Shown here piece after piece: positions 35,762 through 45,089 of a DNA stretch of 64,000 nt (within the stretch, counting starts at the first letter, position 1; the number at the start of each line of letters is the position of its first letter). Made by a program: the position numbers and the translations under genes. Source of the stretch: Spirosoma lacussanchae. GTDB taxonomy: Bacteria > Bacteroidota > Bacteroidia > Cytophagales > Spirosomataceae. Under the pieces are notes generated by a model. It did no database searches. It was not told where the DNA came from and worked only from the letters and a program-made list of their open reading frames with translations. The stretch is taken from the NCBI RefSeq assembly GCF_005870035.1, contig NZ_SWJG01000001.1, positions 2,219,639 through 2,283,638 on the forward strand, in the 5' to 3' direction.

Positions 35762-38110
35762 TTAGGCATTGAGTTTAAACCGACTTAAGAATGTTTTTTT
35801 CTTCACCGTTTCGTACGGGTACCGGTCGCTGTTATAGCCACCGTAGCTGTAGTAATTGGCGGCATCATTCCTGACCGCATTGAGCACGATGTTGAGTTTA
35901 TTGAATCGTTTTTCGCGGTACAGCGACTCCACCATCTTGAGGCAATTCTTGGGGGTGACATCGTGCCGGACAATGTATAGCGTAGCGTCGGCGAACGGAG
36001 CGATGAGCTGCGCATCGGTCACCAGCCCAATGGGGGGGGCATCGATAAGGATATAATCGAAATGGTGGCGCAGATCATGAATCAGCTTTTCGAGCCGGGA
36101 CCCTGCCAGCAGTTCCGAGGGGTTGGGAGGCAGGGTGCCGCTGGTAATAATCCAGTAATTTTCGTTGTTGGGCAGCGGGTTAACGATTTGCTCCAGGGTT
36201 GTTTCGCCGGTCAGGTAGTCGCTCAGACCCAGCCCATTGGGGTAGTTGAGCGAATGGCGCAGGCGCGGTTTCCGCAGGTCCATTTCCAGAATTACCGTAC
36301 GCAGGCCCATAAGGGCCAGACTGGCCCCCAGGTTGAGGGAGATGAACGACTTGCCTTCGCCTGAAATGCTGGAGGTAAACAGCAGTACCTGACTGCCACC
36401 CCGACTGTTTCGCAGATAATTCAGGTTGGTGCGCAGGGTTCTGATCTGTTCAGCAATAACCGTTTTACTGCGGGCTCCCACCACCAGCGCTTCTGCCTGT
36501 TTCTTCCGGACAATCTCGCCCAGAATCGGAACCTGCGTGCCCTCCTCAACATCTGACCGGCGGATGACGCGGTTGTTGATCGCATCGTACACCGAAAAGG
36601 CCAGGACGGGCAGCAGCAAGCCCGCCAGACCAAAAAGCAGATAAATCAGCTGCTGATTGGGTTTTACGGGTTTCGCATCCGTGCGGGCAACGTCAACAAT
36701 TCGTGAGTCAGAAATGACCGACGCGTAGGATACCGCGGTTTCTTCACGTTTGCGCAGCAGGTAGGTATATAACTCGTTCTTGATAGCCTGCTGACGGGTG
36801 ATATTCATCAACGTCCGTTCTTTAGCCGGAATCGTGCGGATGGTGCCTTCCAGTTTCCGGTTGTTGGCCTGAAACTGTTGCTGAGCGCTAGCCAGCATAT
36901 TGCGCATGGTGCTTACGTTTTCCGAAATACTGGTTTTGAGGGATCGGAGCTGGCTGTTGACGGTCTGCATTAGCGGGTTCCGCTCTGAGGTGGTGCGGGC
37001 GAGGTGTTCGCGCTGGGTTTCCAGCTTGGTGAACGACTCAATCAGGGCCAGCAGGGTAGGGTCGGTAAGGCCCAGCGTAGCGGGAGTGCCGCTGCGGTAT
37101 TCAGGCTGGCTGTTGATGTACGTTTCGATGTCGCGCAGGGCTTCGAGCTGGATAGTGACCTGGCTGAGGTTGGCGTCGTTCTGCTGAGCGGTTTCCAGAA
37201 ATCCTTTGGCCTGTGTACCCAGATCGGTAATGCCCTGCGACGATTTGTATTGTTCTACCCCTTTCTCAACCGTTTGGAGCTCGCCGGAAACCAGTTGCAG
37301 CCGGTCATCAATAAAATTAAGCGTATTGGACGCGACCCGGTTCTTATCCAGAATGGAGGCTTCCGTATACACATCGATCAGCCGATTCAGCAGAGCCTCT
37401 CCTTTCTGAGGTACCCCCGTTTCTATGGTCAGCATAATAACCGTCGATGCTTTGCTGGTCGGTTCGGCCTTCAGGAGTCGCAGCAGATCGGTAACTACCC
37501 GGGAGCGGGGGCTTACCTGTACGGAAATGGGTTCGGTACGAGCCGAAACCGGCTGGGGACAAAAAAAACGAAGCCGTCCGTAAGGCGTCTTAACACTGGT
37601 ATTCAGGGGATAAATTTGGTCGTCGAGCTGGATGCTCGTCGCGTTTAAAAAAGTGATCCTGAACGGTTCGTCGCGGTACAAGTCGGCTGTGGGTTGTTCA
37701 ATAATCAGCCGGACAGGTGTCCACTGGTATATTTCGCGCTGACCGTAGGGCGTATCCTTAAAATAACTGATTTCCAGGTTGAGCTGCTGAACCACCTTGT
37801 CCATCAGCGTATAGGACTTCAGAATCTCGATTTCGTTTTCGACTACTTTCTTGGGAGCGAAAATCTCCAGCTCTTTCAGGATATTATCAGAGTCCAGGCC
37901 TTTCTTTTCGTCCTTAATGAGCAGGCTGGCCTGACTCCGGTATACCGGTTGTTTGAGCCGTAGGTAGATAAAAGCTACCAGGATCATGAGCCCCACTGTA
38001 AGCGCGAACCAGTACCAGTGCCGCAAGTACCGCATCAGGTGCGCACCTATGGCATTATCGGTATCCATAACCTGATACGGAACGTATGAATACGGAGCAG
38101 TTTTCGACAT
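35762..38110 (-). CDS. wzc: Wzc-type polysaccharide tyrosine autokinase
   Basis: A 782-residue polysaccharide co-polymerase and BY-kinase. It has an N-terminal Wzz-type chain-length domain with two membrane helices (near 30-50 and 495-515), a long periplasmic coiled coil between them, and a cytoplasmic kinase domain from about 540. Walker A is SGEGKS (K587), Walker A' is ILEMDLRKPRLRH, and Walker B is YILIDAPPIG. The C-terminal tail is rich in tyrosine (YYSYGGYNSDRYPYET), the autophosphorylated cluster that a CpsB-type phosphatase would reset. It controls polymerisation and export with Wza. The start is the ATG at 38110 (MSKTAPYSYVPYQV). Confidence 0.93.
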   Translation of the reverse strand: MSKTAPYSYVPYQVMDTDNAIGAHLMRYLRHWYWFALTVGLMILVAFIYLRLKQPVYRSQASLLIKDEKKGLDSDNILKELEIFAPKKVVENEIEILKSYTLMDKVVQQLNLEISYFKDTPYGQREIYQWTPVRLIIEQPTADLYRDEPFRITFLNATSIQLDDQIYPLNTSVKTPYGRLRFFCPQPVSARTEPISVQVSPRSRVVTDLLRLLKAEPTSKASTVIMLTIETGVPQKGEALLNRLIDVYTEASILDKNRVASNTLNFIDDRLQLVSGELQTVEKGVEQYKSSQGITDLGTQAKGFLETAQQNDANLSQVTIQLEALRDIETYINSQPEYRSGTPATLGLTDPTLLALIESFTKLETQREHLARTTSERNPLMQTVNSQLRSLKTSISENVSTMRNMLASAQQQFQANNRKLEGTIRTIPAKERTLMNITRQQAIKNELYTYLLRKREETAVSYASVISDSRIVDVARTDAKPVKPNQQLIYLLFGLAGLLLPVLAFSVYDAINNRVIRRSDVEEGTQVPILGEIVRKKQAEALVVGARSKTVIAEQIRTLRTNLNYLRNSRGGSQVLLFTSSISGEGKSFISLNLGASLALMGLRTVILEMDLRKPRLRHSLNYPNGLGLSDYLTGETTLEQIVNPLPNNENYWIITSGTLPPNPSELLAGSRLEKLIHDLRHHFDYILIDAPPIGLVTDAQLIAPFADATLYIVRHDVTPKNCLKMVESLYREKRFNKLNIVLNAVRNDAANYYSYGGYNSDRYPYETVKKKTFLSRFKLNA

Positions 38111-38120
38111 AACTGGTAGG

Positions 38121-38951
38121 TTAGTAGCGACCGGTAAACAGGATAGCAATGAAAGACAGGGCACTCAATACCGCAGGTACCAGCAGATAGAAGCGATCGG
38201 CATTGGCAACGCGGGCTTTGCCAGGTTCCACGTAGACGATGTCGTTGGGATGCAGATAGTAATACGGAGATCGGAACAGCTGGCGCTGGGTCAGATTGAT
38301 CCGCGTGAACGTTTTTCGGCCGTTTTCATCCCGAATGATCAGCACATTATCCCGACGGCCATAGATCGTGACGTCGCCGGCCAGGCTTAACGCTTCGATG
38401 AGGGTTATCTGATCATTTGGGATCGTAAAGAGCGACGGACGCGCCACCTCGCCGAGTACCGAAATGCGGAAGTTTTGATTTCTGACGTTGACCGTAGGCT
38501 CCTTAAGATAGGCGGTAAGCTTCTGCCGGATCAGCGCGCTGCACTCCGCAACGGTCAGACCGCCAACCGGTACTGTGCCGACGAGCGGTAACTCGATAGT
38601 GCCAGAGGGAGATACCAGGTAACCCGCCATCTCGGGCAGACCAGTTGGGACGCTGGGTTGAGTGCGCCCATTGTTCGTCTGCATGAGCATGTAAGGATTA
38701 AAGAAGCTACTGGCCTCCTGGTTGAGGCTACTGACCTGAATGGCGAGCACATCGCCGGGGCCAAGCCGGGGGACATAGGTTTCGGCCGCCTGGATAGCAC
38801 TCTTCGCGCCCGGGTCCTCCTGGAAATAAACGATTTGTTTGGGAGACACACAGCTGCTACACAACCAGACCAGACTGAAAAGGCAAACTGAAACCATACT
38901 CAGTCGAATAGAACTATCTATTTGATTGATCTGACTAAATGGGTAAAACAT
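38121..38951 (-). CDS. wza: Wza-type polysaccharide export lipoprotein
   Basis: A protein of about 276 residues with a lipobox (WLCSSC, lipid attachment at C34). It contains the polysaccharide export (Poly_export) domain (YVPRLGPGDVLAIQV), then two SLBB-like sections (GTIELPLVGTVPVGGLTVAE and VNVRNQNFRISVLGEVARPS), and ends in a membrane helix (LLVPAVLSALSFIAILF). It forms the outer-membrane channel for the exopolysaccharide. It is the first gene of the seven-gene operon and lies 10 bases before the kinase gene. The start is uncertain: ATG at 38951 or at 38897 both allow the signal peptide. Confidence 0.9.
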   Translation of the reverse strand: MFYPFSQINQIDSSIRLSMVSVCLFSLVWLCSSCVSPKQIVYFQEDPGAKSAIQAAETYVPRLGPGDVLAIQVSSLNQEASSFFNPYMLMQTNNGRTQPSVPTGLPEMAGYLVSPSGTIELPLVGTVPVGGLTVAECSALIRQKLTAYLKEPTVNVRNQNFRISVLGEVARPSLFTIPNDQITLIEALSLAGDVTIYGRRDNVLIIRDENGRKTFTRINLTQRQLFRSPYYYLHPNDIVYVEPGKARVANADRFYLLVPAVLSALSFIAILFTGRY

Positions 38952-39410
38952 TCTGTGAACGATAAGTAAGTAGGCAGTCATTCATTACACATTGCTTCGT
39001 GCACGTTCTAGCCAGCAGAAACAAATTCTTTCAACTGGATAAAGCGGTAAAAAACAACTTGTATGATGTGTATTCGGAGGGGTGATAACGTTGGCAACTA
39101 TAGAAATACAGGCCTTGCAAATGTTATACCAGTCGATTGAAATAGCTTATTGTGTTTCTCATCGCAGCAGTGTGTTTTGGCTGATTGGTGAGACGTTATT
39201 TTTAGGCAGGGTAACTTTTTAGATAAATGGTTTCGCGCTGAAAAAAAATAACAAAGGGCTTGCCTATAAGTATTATGTGTTGTTTTTCAGGTAGTTATTA
39301 TATAGAGGTAGGTCGATGGATTTGCTTGCATTGAAAAATTATTAAAAAGAATATAAATAAGATATAGATTGAAGAGTAAGGGAGTTGAGGCAGAGAGGGG
39401 TAAAGAAAAA
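38952..39410. other. AT-rich regulatory gap before the exopolysaccharide operon
   Basis: About 460 bases without a convincing gene, clearly richer in A and T than its surroundings, most of all at 39236-39365. It must contain the promoter of the wza-led operon on the minus strand. A near-match to the -7 box reads TAACATTTG on minus at about 39118-39126 (one base longer than TAnnTTTG). No operator-like repeat was found by eye. Confidence 0.45.
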
Positions 39411-39449
39411 TAAGGTGTCGAACTATTTTGAGTTCGACACCTTATTTTT
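39411..39449. terminator. Bidirectional terminator
   Basis: Perfect 14-base arms (39411-39424 and 39431-39444) with loop ATTTTG, an A-run before and a T-run after. It lies about 96 bases downstream of the minus-strand lipoprotein gene, which it should terminate. Confidence 0.85.
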
Positions 39450-39544
39450 CTGGTACTGATTTGAGGCAGAGATGATGCCAACTGGGTAATTGAAAATGCG
39501 GCTGTTTTACAAAAATGTATGTTAAAAAATATAATATATTAACC

Positions 39545-40015
39545 TTATAAAGTCGGTATAAATTCAAGATTAATATCGGCGTCTTTACCGTCGACAGGTG
39601 CTTTCTGGCGAAGAATTAATTTGTTTCGATTCAGTTCGACAATCGGGAAATTGCCGGTAAAACCCGTTACTACAACATCGATAGACTTACCGTCGGGTGC
39701 CAGCGTCCAGGTTCCTCCGTTCACGACCGTATTGGATTGGTTGGGATCTAAAGCGCGCACGGTACCGTTCGACCGGAACTGCATGTTCAAATTAAAGAGT
39801 ACCTGCGTAGCCAGATTCAGTCGGCCAACGGTAATATTCTGTCCGTCTACTGTTGTGACACGGTTGGTACGCCAGTTATTGGCAACCAGCAGGTCGGCCT
39901 GCGCGCCGGAAGGGGTAGTCCCTTCGTCATCTTGGCATGCGGTCATTCCAGCGCTCAGCAGGCTGATTAGAACGACGAACCGGAGTAGTAGGGGAGAAAC
40001 TTTGAACGTTTTCAT
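39545..40015 (-). CDS. Small lipoprotein, lipocalin-like
   Basis: A 156-residue lipoprotein (lipobox GMTAC, attachment at C27). The mature part has alternating strands with NNWRTNRVTTVDGQ near the start, MQFRSNGTVRALD, and GGTWTLAPDGKSIDV, the pattern seen in lipocalin-like lipoproteins of Bacteroidota (a start W, then a GTW/LxxDGK core). The ligand is unknown. It stands alone between a terminator and the divergent T9SS cargo gene. Confidence 0.72.
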   Translation of the reverse strand: MKTFKVSPLLLRFVVLISLLSAGMTACQDDEGTTPSGAQADLLVANNWRTNRVTTVDGQNITVGRLNLATQVLFNLNMQFRSNGTVRALDPNQSNTVVNGGTWTLAPDGKSIDVVVTGFTGNFPIVELNRNKLILRQKAPVDGKDADINLEFIPTL

Positions 40016-40104
40016 GCTTATAAAATGGATGGGGCAGCGTAACGAAATAAACCTCTTCTTCCTGTAGAACGAGTGAACGGGGCTGGCCTGGGGTTAAAAT
40101 TCAG

Positions 40105-40112
40105 TAGTTTTG
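40105..40112 (+). promoter_or_regulatory. Candidate -7 box for T9SS cargo gene
   Basis: TAGTTTTG matches TAnnTTTG and lies only 15 bases before the ATG at 40128. If it is real, the 5' leader would be very short. No -33 TTTG is evident. Confidence 0.4.
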
Positions 40113-40127
40113 TTCAAAATTCAAGCA

Positions 40128-41774
40128 ATGCGCGTCCGAATTGGCTTTTTCTTACTGTGTGTTCTGTTCTGGGTGGGTACAAACGGTCCGGCACGAGCCC
40201 AGCAGCAGTGTGCTGATCGGCTGACGTTCACGCCCGTTAGCCAGCCCAATCGGATTGAGTGGGACAAGTTTCCGGCCTTCACCCTGCCGTTTCCCGTCAT
40301 TTATGGTGGCCCACGCTTTGGCGACACCAAAGGCAGCCCGCTTCAACATGGCTTCAGCCACATCGATCAGATTGCCGACAGTGAATTTGGAACGGTGGTG
40401 CAGCCCCGGCAGCGGGCCATCGTTTATTACGGTGTAGCCAGTCTGGCCAATCAGCCCTGGAGTGAGATCGACAGTCCCTGGGGCAATGACCTGACGGCCT
40501 ACCGGGCCAAGTGGAATCAGTGGCTGCTGGAGGTCTCGGGTGGGCAGCGCAATGCGGAAGGTAAGTACATCATTCTGGCCGACCGGCTGACGCTGGATGT
40601 GGAGCGCATTGCTGAAACGGACACCCGGATTCTTCGGCTTAAACAGGACAGTCGGGTGCCGACGCAATACCGTAATCTATCTGATGCAGCCTTTGTAGCA
40701 GCCTACAGGCTGGCCATCCGGAATCTGTACGCCGAAGCCGCGCGGTATCTGCGACAGAACGCCGACCTGTCGGCCATTCAGGTCAGCAGCTATGCCGATA
40801 CCCCCATCCTGAATACCTACCTGAATGTGCCGACCTTCAGCTGGTCTGACTGGACAACCAACCTGAGCCGGGTCAACTACCTGGTCAAAGATTCGACCGA
40901 GCAGCGGGTCGGTGGCCCCTTTTATGAGCAGCTGACTACGCTATCACCATCGGCTTATTATTTCTACGATTATCCCAACGCGCTGGCTCCCGATTACCTG
41001 GCCTATCTGCTCTTTCACGTAGAGGTCAACCGGGCCTGGAGCAACAAGCCGGTAGTGCCCTGGGTATGGCTGCGCTACCACGATACGTCGAACAGCCCGA
41101 TGCAGTTTATTCAGCCTTTCATGGCCGAAGCAACTGCCATCTTTCCGTTTTTCTCCGGTGCGGCCGGGTTGTGGCTCTGGGAAAATCCATCGCTCGAGCG
41201 TACCAGAACCGATACCTACGCGGCCTATGAGCATTTTACCCATGGCCTGTACCGGTTGTCGCGCTTTGCTGACCAGTTTCAGGGTAATTATGAACTGGTA
41301 ATCGAGACCTCCGCCCGCGACCTGATGGAACGGCAGCAACCCGTTTGGCGGGGGGTGGTGAAAAATAACACCATACTGATTGCAGCCCAGAATCCCTATG
41401 CTACCGACGGAGCCAAAACCAGCCTGACCGTACGCTACAAAAATACATGGCAGCGTACTATTGAACTGACGGGTCGTGACGTGTATCTGTGCCGGTTCGA
41501 TATGGGGGTAGTCACGGCCGGTGAGCCGGTTGCGCCAGCGGTTGAGGTATTCCCGAACCCGACAGCCACTGAACTAACCGTTCTGCTGAGTCAAACACCC
41601 GCTACCGCTACGGAGTTGGTACTACAGACCACCGCCGGCCGGATAGTAGGCCGGCAGCCGGTACGGACGGCCCGCGAAACGATGAACGTAGCGGCCCTGC
41701 CCGCGGGTCTGTATGTTTTACGGATCACCAACGAATTGGGTAGTCAAACCCGAAAGGTAATCATCACCCGATAA
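40128..41774 (+). CDS. T9SS cargo protein of unknown function
   Basis: A 548-residue secreted protein. The Sec signal peptide ends near ARAQQ (residue 25). The C-terminal 80 residues form a type A T9SS sorting domain ([16 protein letters not shown], ending [20 protein letters not shown]), so it should cross the outer membrane and be released or anchored to the cell surface. The middle (30-460) has the look of an alpha/beta barrel, with aromatic-rich strands such as [30 protein letters not shown] and [10 protein letters not shown]. That recalls glycoside-hydrolase-like proteins, but I see no certain catalytic pair and name no family. The ATG at 40128 follows a possible -7 box directly. Confidence 0.75.
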   Translation: MRVRIGFFLLCVLFWVGTNGPARAQQQCADRLTFTPVSQPNRIEWDKFPAFTLPFPVIYGGPRFGDTKGSPLQHGFSHIDQIADSEFGTVVQPRQRAIVYYGVASLANQPWSEIDSPWGNDLTAYRAKWNQWLLEVSGGQRNAEGKYIILADRLTLDVERIAETDTRILRLKQDSRVPTQYRNLSDAAFVAAYRLAIRNLYAEAARYLRQNADLSAIQVSSYADTPILNTYLNVPTFSWSDWTTNLSRVNYLVKDSTEQRVGGPFYEQLTTLSPSAYYFYDYPNALAPDYLAYLLFHVEVNRAWSNKPVVPWVWLRYHDTSNSPMQFIQPFMAEATAIFPFFSGAAGLWLWENPSLERTRTDTYAAYEHFTHGLYRLSRFADQFQGNYELVIETSARDLMERQQPVWRGVVKNNTILIAAQNPYATDGAKTSLTVRYKNTWQRTIELTGRDVYLCRFDMGVVTAGEPVAPAVEVFPNPTATELTVLLSQTPATATELVLQTTAGRIVGRQPVRTARETMNVAALPAGLYVLRITNELGSQTRKVIITR

Positions 41775-41808
41775 CCGGCGGAGGCAACCGACCGCTTCGC
41801 CAAACGCT

Positions 41809-43851
41809 ATGCCGAATCAACTTCAGTACGAAACCAGCCCTTACCTGCTGCAGCACGCCAACAACCCGGTCGACTGGTATCCATGGGGCGAAGAGGCCCT
41901 CAATCGGGCGCGTGATGAAGATAAGCCTATTATTGTCAGCATCGGCTACTCGGCCTGCCACTGGTGCCACGTTATGGAGCGCGAATCGTTCGAGAAAGAG
42001 GCCGTGGCCCGGGTCATGAACGAAAACTTTATCTGCATCAAGGTCGATCGCGAAGAGCGCCCGGACGTCGACGCTATTTATATGGACGCCGTCCAGGCGA
42101 TGGGTGTGCAGGGTGGTTGGCCCCTGAACGTTTTCCTGATGCCCGACGCCAAACCGTTTTACGGCGTAACCTACCTGCCCCCCCAGAACTGGGTCAACCT
42201 GCTGGGTAATATCAGCGACGCCTTTGCCGAACACCGCGACGATCTGGCCAGATCGGCCGAGGGCTTTGCCACCGAGCTCAATCTGTCCGACGCCGAACGG
42301 TATGGGCTGAAAGAGGCTGACCCCCTCTTTGCGCCCGAAACCCTCGACGGATTTTACCGAAAAGTGGCCGTTAAAGCCGACGATGAAAAAGGCGGCATGC
42401 GCCGGGCACCCAAGTTCCCCATGCCCAGCATTTGGCGGTTTCTGCTGCGTTACTACGCCGTTTCGGGCAATGAAGGAGCTTTGCGCCAGACTACCCTTAC
42501 CCTCGATCGGATGGCGCTTGGCGGCATATACGACCAGCTGGGGGGCGGTTTTGCCCGCTACTCAACCGATGGCGAATGGTTTGCGCCCCACTTCGAGAAA
42601 ATGTTGTATGACAACGGACAGCTGCTGACGTTATACGCCGAAGCTTACAGCCTAACCAAAAAAACACTCTACAAGCATATCGTTTACCAGACCATTGCCT
42701 TCGCCCAGCGCGAACTGCTCAGTCCGGAGGGCGGCTTCTACTCGGCGCTCGATGCCGACAGCGAAGGGGTAGAGGGGAAGTTCTACACATTTACCCCGGC
42801 CGAGCTGCGCGAAACGCTGGGAGCCGATTACAGCTGGTTTGCCGATCTGTATACCAGTACAGACGACGGAAACTGGGAGCACGGCCGCTCAATTCTGCAT
42901 CGCACCGAAACCGACGATGCCTTTGCCGAACGTATGGGCTGGTCACTGGCTGATCTGAACGTACGGCTGGATGCGGCCCACATCCGACTGATGCGGCTGC
43001 GCAACGAACGCGTCCGACCCGGTCTGGACGATAAAATCCTGTGTTCCTGGAACGGGCTAATGCTGAAAGGACTGGCGACCGCCTATCGCGTATTTGGCGA
43101 ACCTGAGTTTCTGACGCTGGCGCTTCGGCTGGGCTTTTTCCTGCTCAGGAACATGCGCGACGCCCGCAATGGCCGACTGTGGCACACGTATAAAAACGGC
43201 CGCGCCCGACAGGCTGGTTTTCTGGACGATTACGCAGCCGTGATCGACGGGCTCCTGGCTCTCTATCAGGCCACATTCACCGAGAGCTGGCTGCAGGAGG
43301 CCGATCAGCTGACCCAGTATGTGCTGGCCAACTTTGCCGACGCCAGTCAGGCCGATGGCGCTGACGACCTTCTCTATTTCACCGACAAAAATGGCGAAGA
43401 GCTTATTGCTCGCCGTAAAGAGCTGTTCGATAACGTGATTCCATCGTCGAACTCGATGATGGCCGAAAACCTGTATACGCTCAGTCTCTTGCTGGATCGC
43501 CCTGCTTATGCCGACCGGTCGGACCGAATGCTGGGGCGAGTTCAACCGCTGGTGCAACAGAACGCCGATTACCTGACTAACTGGGCTGCGCTGTTCGCCC
43601 TCCGCACGAAACCAACCGCTGAAGTGGCCATTGTCGGCCCCGAGGCTGACCGGTTTCGGGCCGAGCTGGATGGGGCCTTCTACCCGAACAAAGTCCTCTG
43701 CGGGACCACCGGCCGGAGTGAGCTTCCTCTTCTGTACCAGCGCGGGCCAGTAGATGATCAGACTACCGTTTACGTCTGTTACAACCGCGCCTGTCAATTA
43801 CCCGTTACATCGATCGATGCAGTATGGGGGCTGCTTCATAAGGTACAATAA
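41809..43851 (+). CDS. DUF255 thioredoxin-like protein (YyaL/SSP411 type)
   Basis: A 680-residue cytoplasmic protein. The N-terminal thioredoxin-like domain opens [20 protein letters not shown] and has a CxxC-type motif SACHWCHVM (C50 and C53). The rest is an (alpha/alpha)6 barrel of the N-acylglucosamine 2-epimerase/cellobiose-epimerase type ([38 protein letters not shown]). The family is widespread (YyaL in Bacillus, SSP411 in mammals). Its reaction is not established. The length is normal and all motifs are intact. Confidence 0.92.
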   Translation: MPNQLQYETSPYLLQHANNPVDWYPWGEEALNRARDEDKPIIVSIGYSACHWCHVMERESFEKEAVARVMNENFICIKVDREERPDVDAIYMDAVQAMGVQGGWPLNVFLMPDAKPFYGVTYLPPQNWVNLLGNISDAFAEHRDDLARSAEGFATELNLSDAERYGLKEADPLFAPETLDGFYRKVAVKADDEKGGMRRAPKFPMPSIWRFLLRYYAVSGNEGALRQTTLTLDRMALGGIYDQLGGGFARYSTDGEWFAPHFEKMLYDNGQLLTLYAEAYSLTKKTLYKHIVYQTIAFAQRELLSPEGGFYSALDADSEGVEGKFYTFTPAELRETLGADYSWFADLYTSTDDGNWEHGRSILHRTETDDAFAERMGWSLADLNVRLDAAHIRLMRLRNERVRPGLDDKILCSWNGLMLKGLATAYRVFGEPEFLTLALRLGFFLLRNMRDARNGRLWHTYKNGRARQAGFLDDYAAVIDGLLALYQATFTESWLQEADQLTQYVLANFADASQADGADDLLYFTDKNGEELIARRKELFDNVIPSSNSMMAENLYTLSLLLDRPAYADRSDRMLGRVQPLVQQNADYLTNWAALFALRTKPTAEVAIVGPEADRFRAELDGAFYPNKVLCGTTGRSELPLLYQRGPVDDQTTVYVCYNRACQLPVTSIDAVWGLLHKVQ

Positions 43852-43879
43852 CTACCAATAGGTAAGTATACCGGTTAGT

Positions 43880-43905
43880 AAATCAGGTAAATAAACTGAT
43901 TTTGA
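43880..43905 (+). terminator. Weak terminator after DUF255 gene
   Basis: Seven-base arms AAATCAG and CTGATTT with a 9-base loop, followed by TG; it lies 28 bases after the stop codon. Confidence 0.4.
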
Positions 43906-44040
43906 TCATGGCATACGGTTTCAGCAAGTAAGTACATTCGATTGGTAATCAGACCAAAAGCAGTTACCTGGATACGTTCTTAGGAACGATAAGGTGACTG
44001 CTAGCTGGTTTCGTTACCTATTTAGAACCGTCTTACTTGT

Positions 44041-44925
44041 ATGAATACTACCATGATTTCCGTGCCTTTTAAACGCTATCTGGTTTTTTTGCTGCTGCTG
44101 GGATGGCTGGGCTGCACCGACCATCGCGATTCGGTCGTATCGCCTGGCTCTACCGCTGTTCGGTTACGGGTCAAAACATTGACGCTGGATCTATCCGATG
44201 GGTTGGCTAAAGTCAGCGCGTTCAGTTACGACCCCCAGGGGCGGCTGAATGCTATTAAAACCTACCAGTCGCCCGACAGTACCGTTTCCGACGTCGAGTA
44301 CAGCACCTATCAATATGACAGTCAGAACCGGCTAATCCAGTTGCGGCATGAAGTAATCAGGCGGGGCGCTACGGGTAAGCCCAATCCCGTAGAGCAGTAC
44401 ACCTACACCTACAATGCACTGGGCCAGGCCGAAAAACTAGCTTACCTGAATGGTTTTACGCTGACGCTTGGTTACAATGCGGTTGGTCAATTGATCAGCA
44501 GCCAGCGGGAGTATACATTTCGGAGTTTTCGACTAACGGGGGCCGATGCCTTTACCTACACTGGAAATAACGTGACAGAGGTAAACAGCAGCCGATTCTT
44601 CACGACGACCACACGCTCAAGCAGATCGTACCGATACGACGATAAGATCAATCCGTTTTATGGTGTCTTCATCATTCCGGCTCCCTACCCGGAAGGGTTT
44701 GCCGACCCCGTGATAAAGCCAACGATCAACACGTATTTTGGCGGGCTCGACAATCTGCTCAATCTAAACCAAAATAACGTCGTCAGAGAAACTTCGACCT
44801 TTGGCGGAACCCTGAACTACGAGTATCAGTACAATGCCAGTAAGCTGCCCATACTACGTCAGGTTGTGAACCCAAACACCGGGCAGGTGCTGGAAACGCT
44901 GCGATTCGACTATGAAACCTACTAG
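44041..44925 (+). CDS. YD-repeat lipoprotein, copy 1
   Basis: A 294-residue lipoprotein (lipobox GWLGC, attachment at C25). The mature part carries YD-type repeats of the RHS family: FSYDPQGRLNAI, YQYDSQNRLIQL, YTYNALGQAEKL and LGYNAVGQLIS, then a conserved segment YDDKINPFYGVFIIPAP. It is a short stand-alone YD protein, not a full RHS toxin, with no toxin or immunity part. It is probably exposed in the envelope. A close paralog follows 164 bases downstream, and a large inverted repeat separates the two. Confidence 0.8.
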   Translation: MNTTMISVPFKRYLVFLLLLGWLGCTDHRDSVVSPGSTAVRLRVKTLTLDLSDGLAKVSAFSYDPQGRLNAIKTYQSPDSTVSDVEYSTYQYDSQNRLIQLRHEVIRRGATGKPNPVEQYTYTYNALGQAEKLAYLNGFTLTLGYNAVGQLISSQREYTFRSFRLTGADAFTYTGNNVTEVNSSRFFTTTTRSSRSYRYDDKINPFYGVFIIPAPYPEGFADPVIKPTINTYFGGLDNLLNLNQNNVVRETSTFGGTLNYEYQYNASKLPILRQVVNPNTGQVLETLRFDYETY

Positions 44926-44951
44926 ATTGATTCGTTGAGGTCCGGTGGTCG

Positions 44952-45029
44952 CCACTTAATGCCACTTGCTAATTATACTGAGGGGTCGTGAAAGACCCCT
45001 CAGTATAATTAGCAAGTGGCATTAAGTGG
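44952..45029. repeat. Perfect 36-bp inverted repeat between paralogs
   Basis: Arms at 44952-44987 and 44994-45029 are exact reverse complements over 36 bases, with loop GTGAAA. The tip (GAGGGGTC-GTGAAA-GACCCCTC) resembles a terminator, but the stem is far longer and has no T-tract behind it. The element fills most of the gap between the two YD-lipoprotein genes. Confidence 0.93.
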
Positions 45030-45089
45030 TTGATTGATAAAGCATTAAATTCGAGTACTAATATCTTTCTTTGTTTTTCTAAACCAACC

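Noticed and set aside
39287..39481. 64-codon minus-strand frame in the AT-rich gap
   Set aside because: It spans a perfect terminator hairpin and has low-complexity composition.
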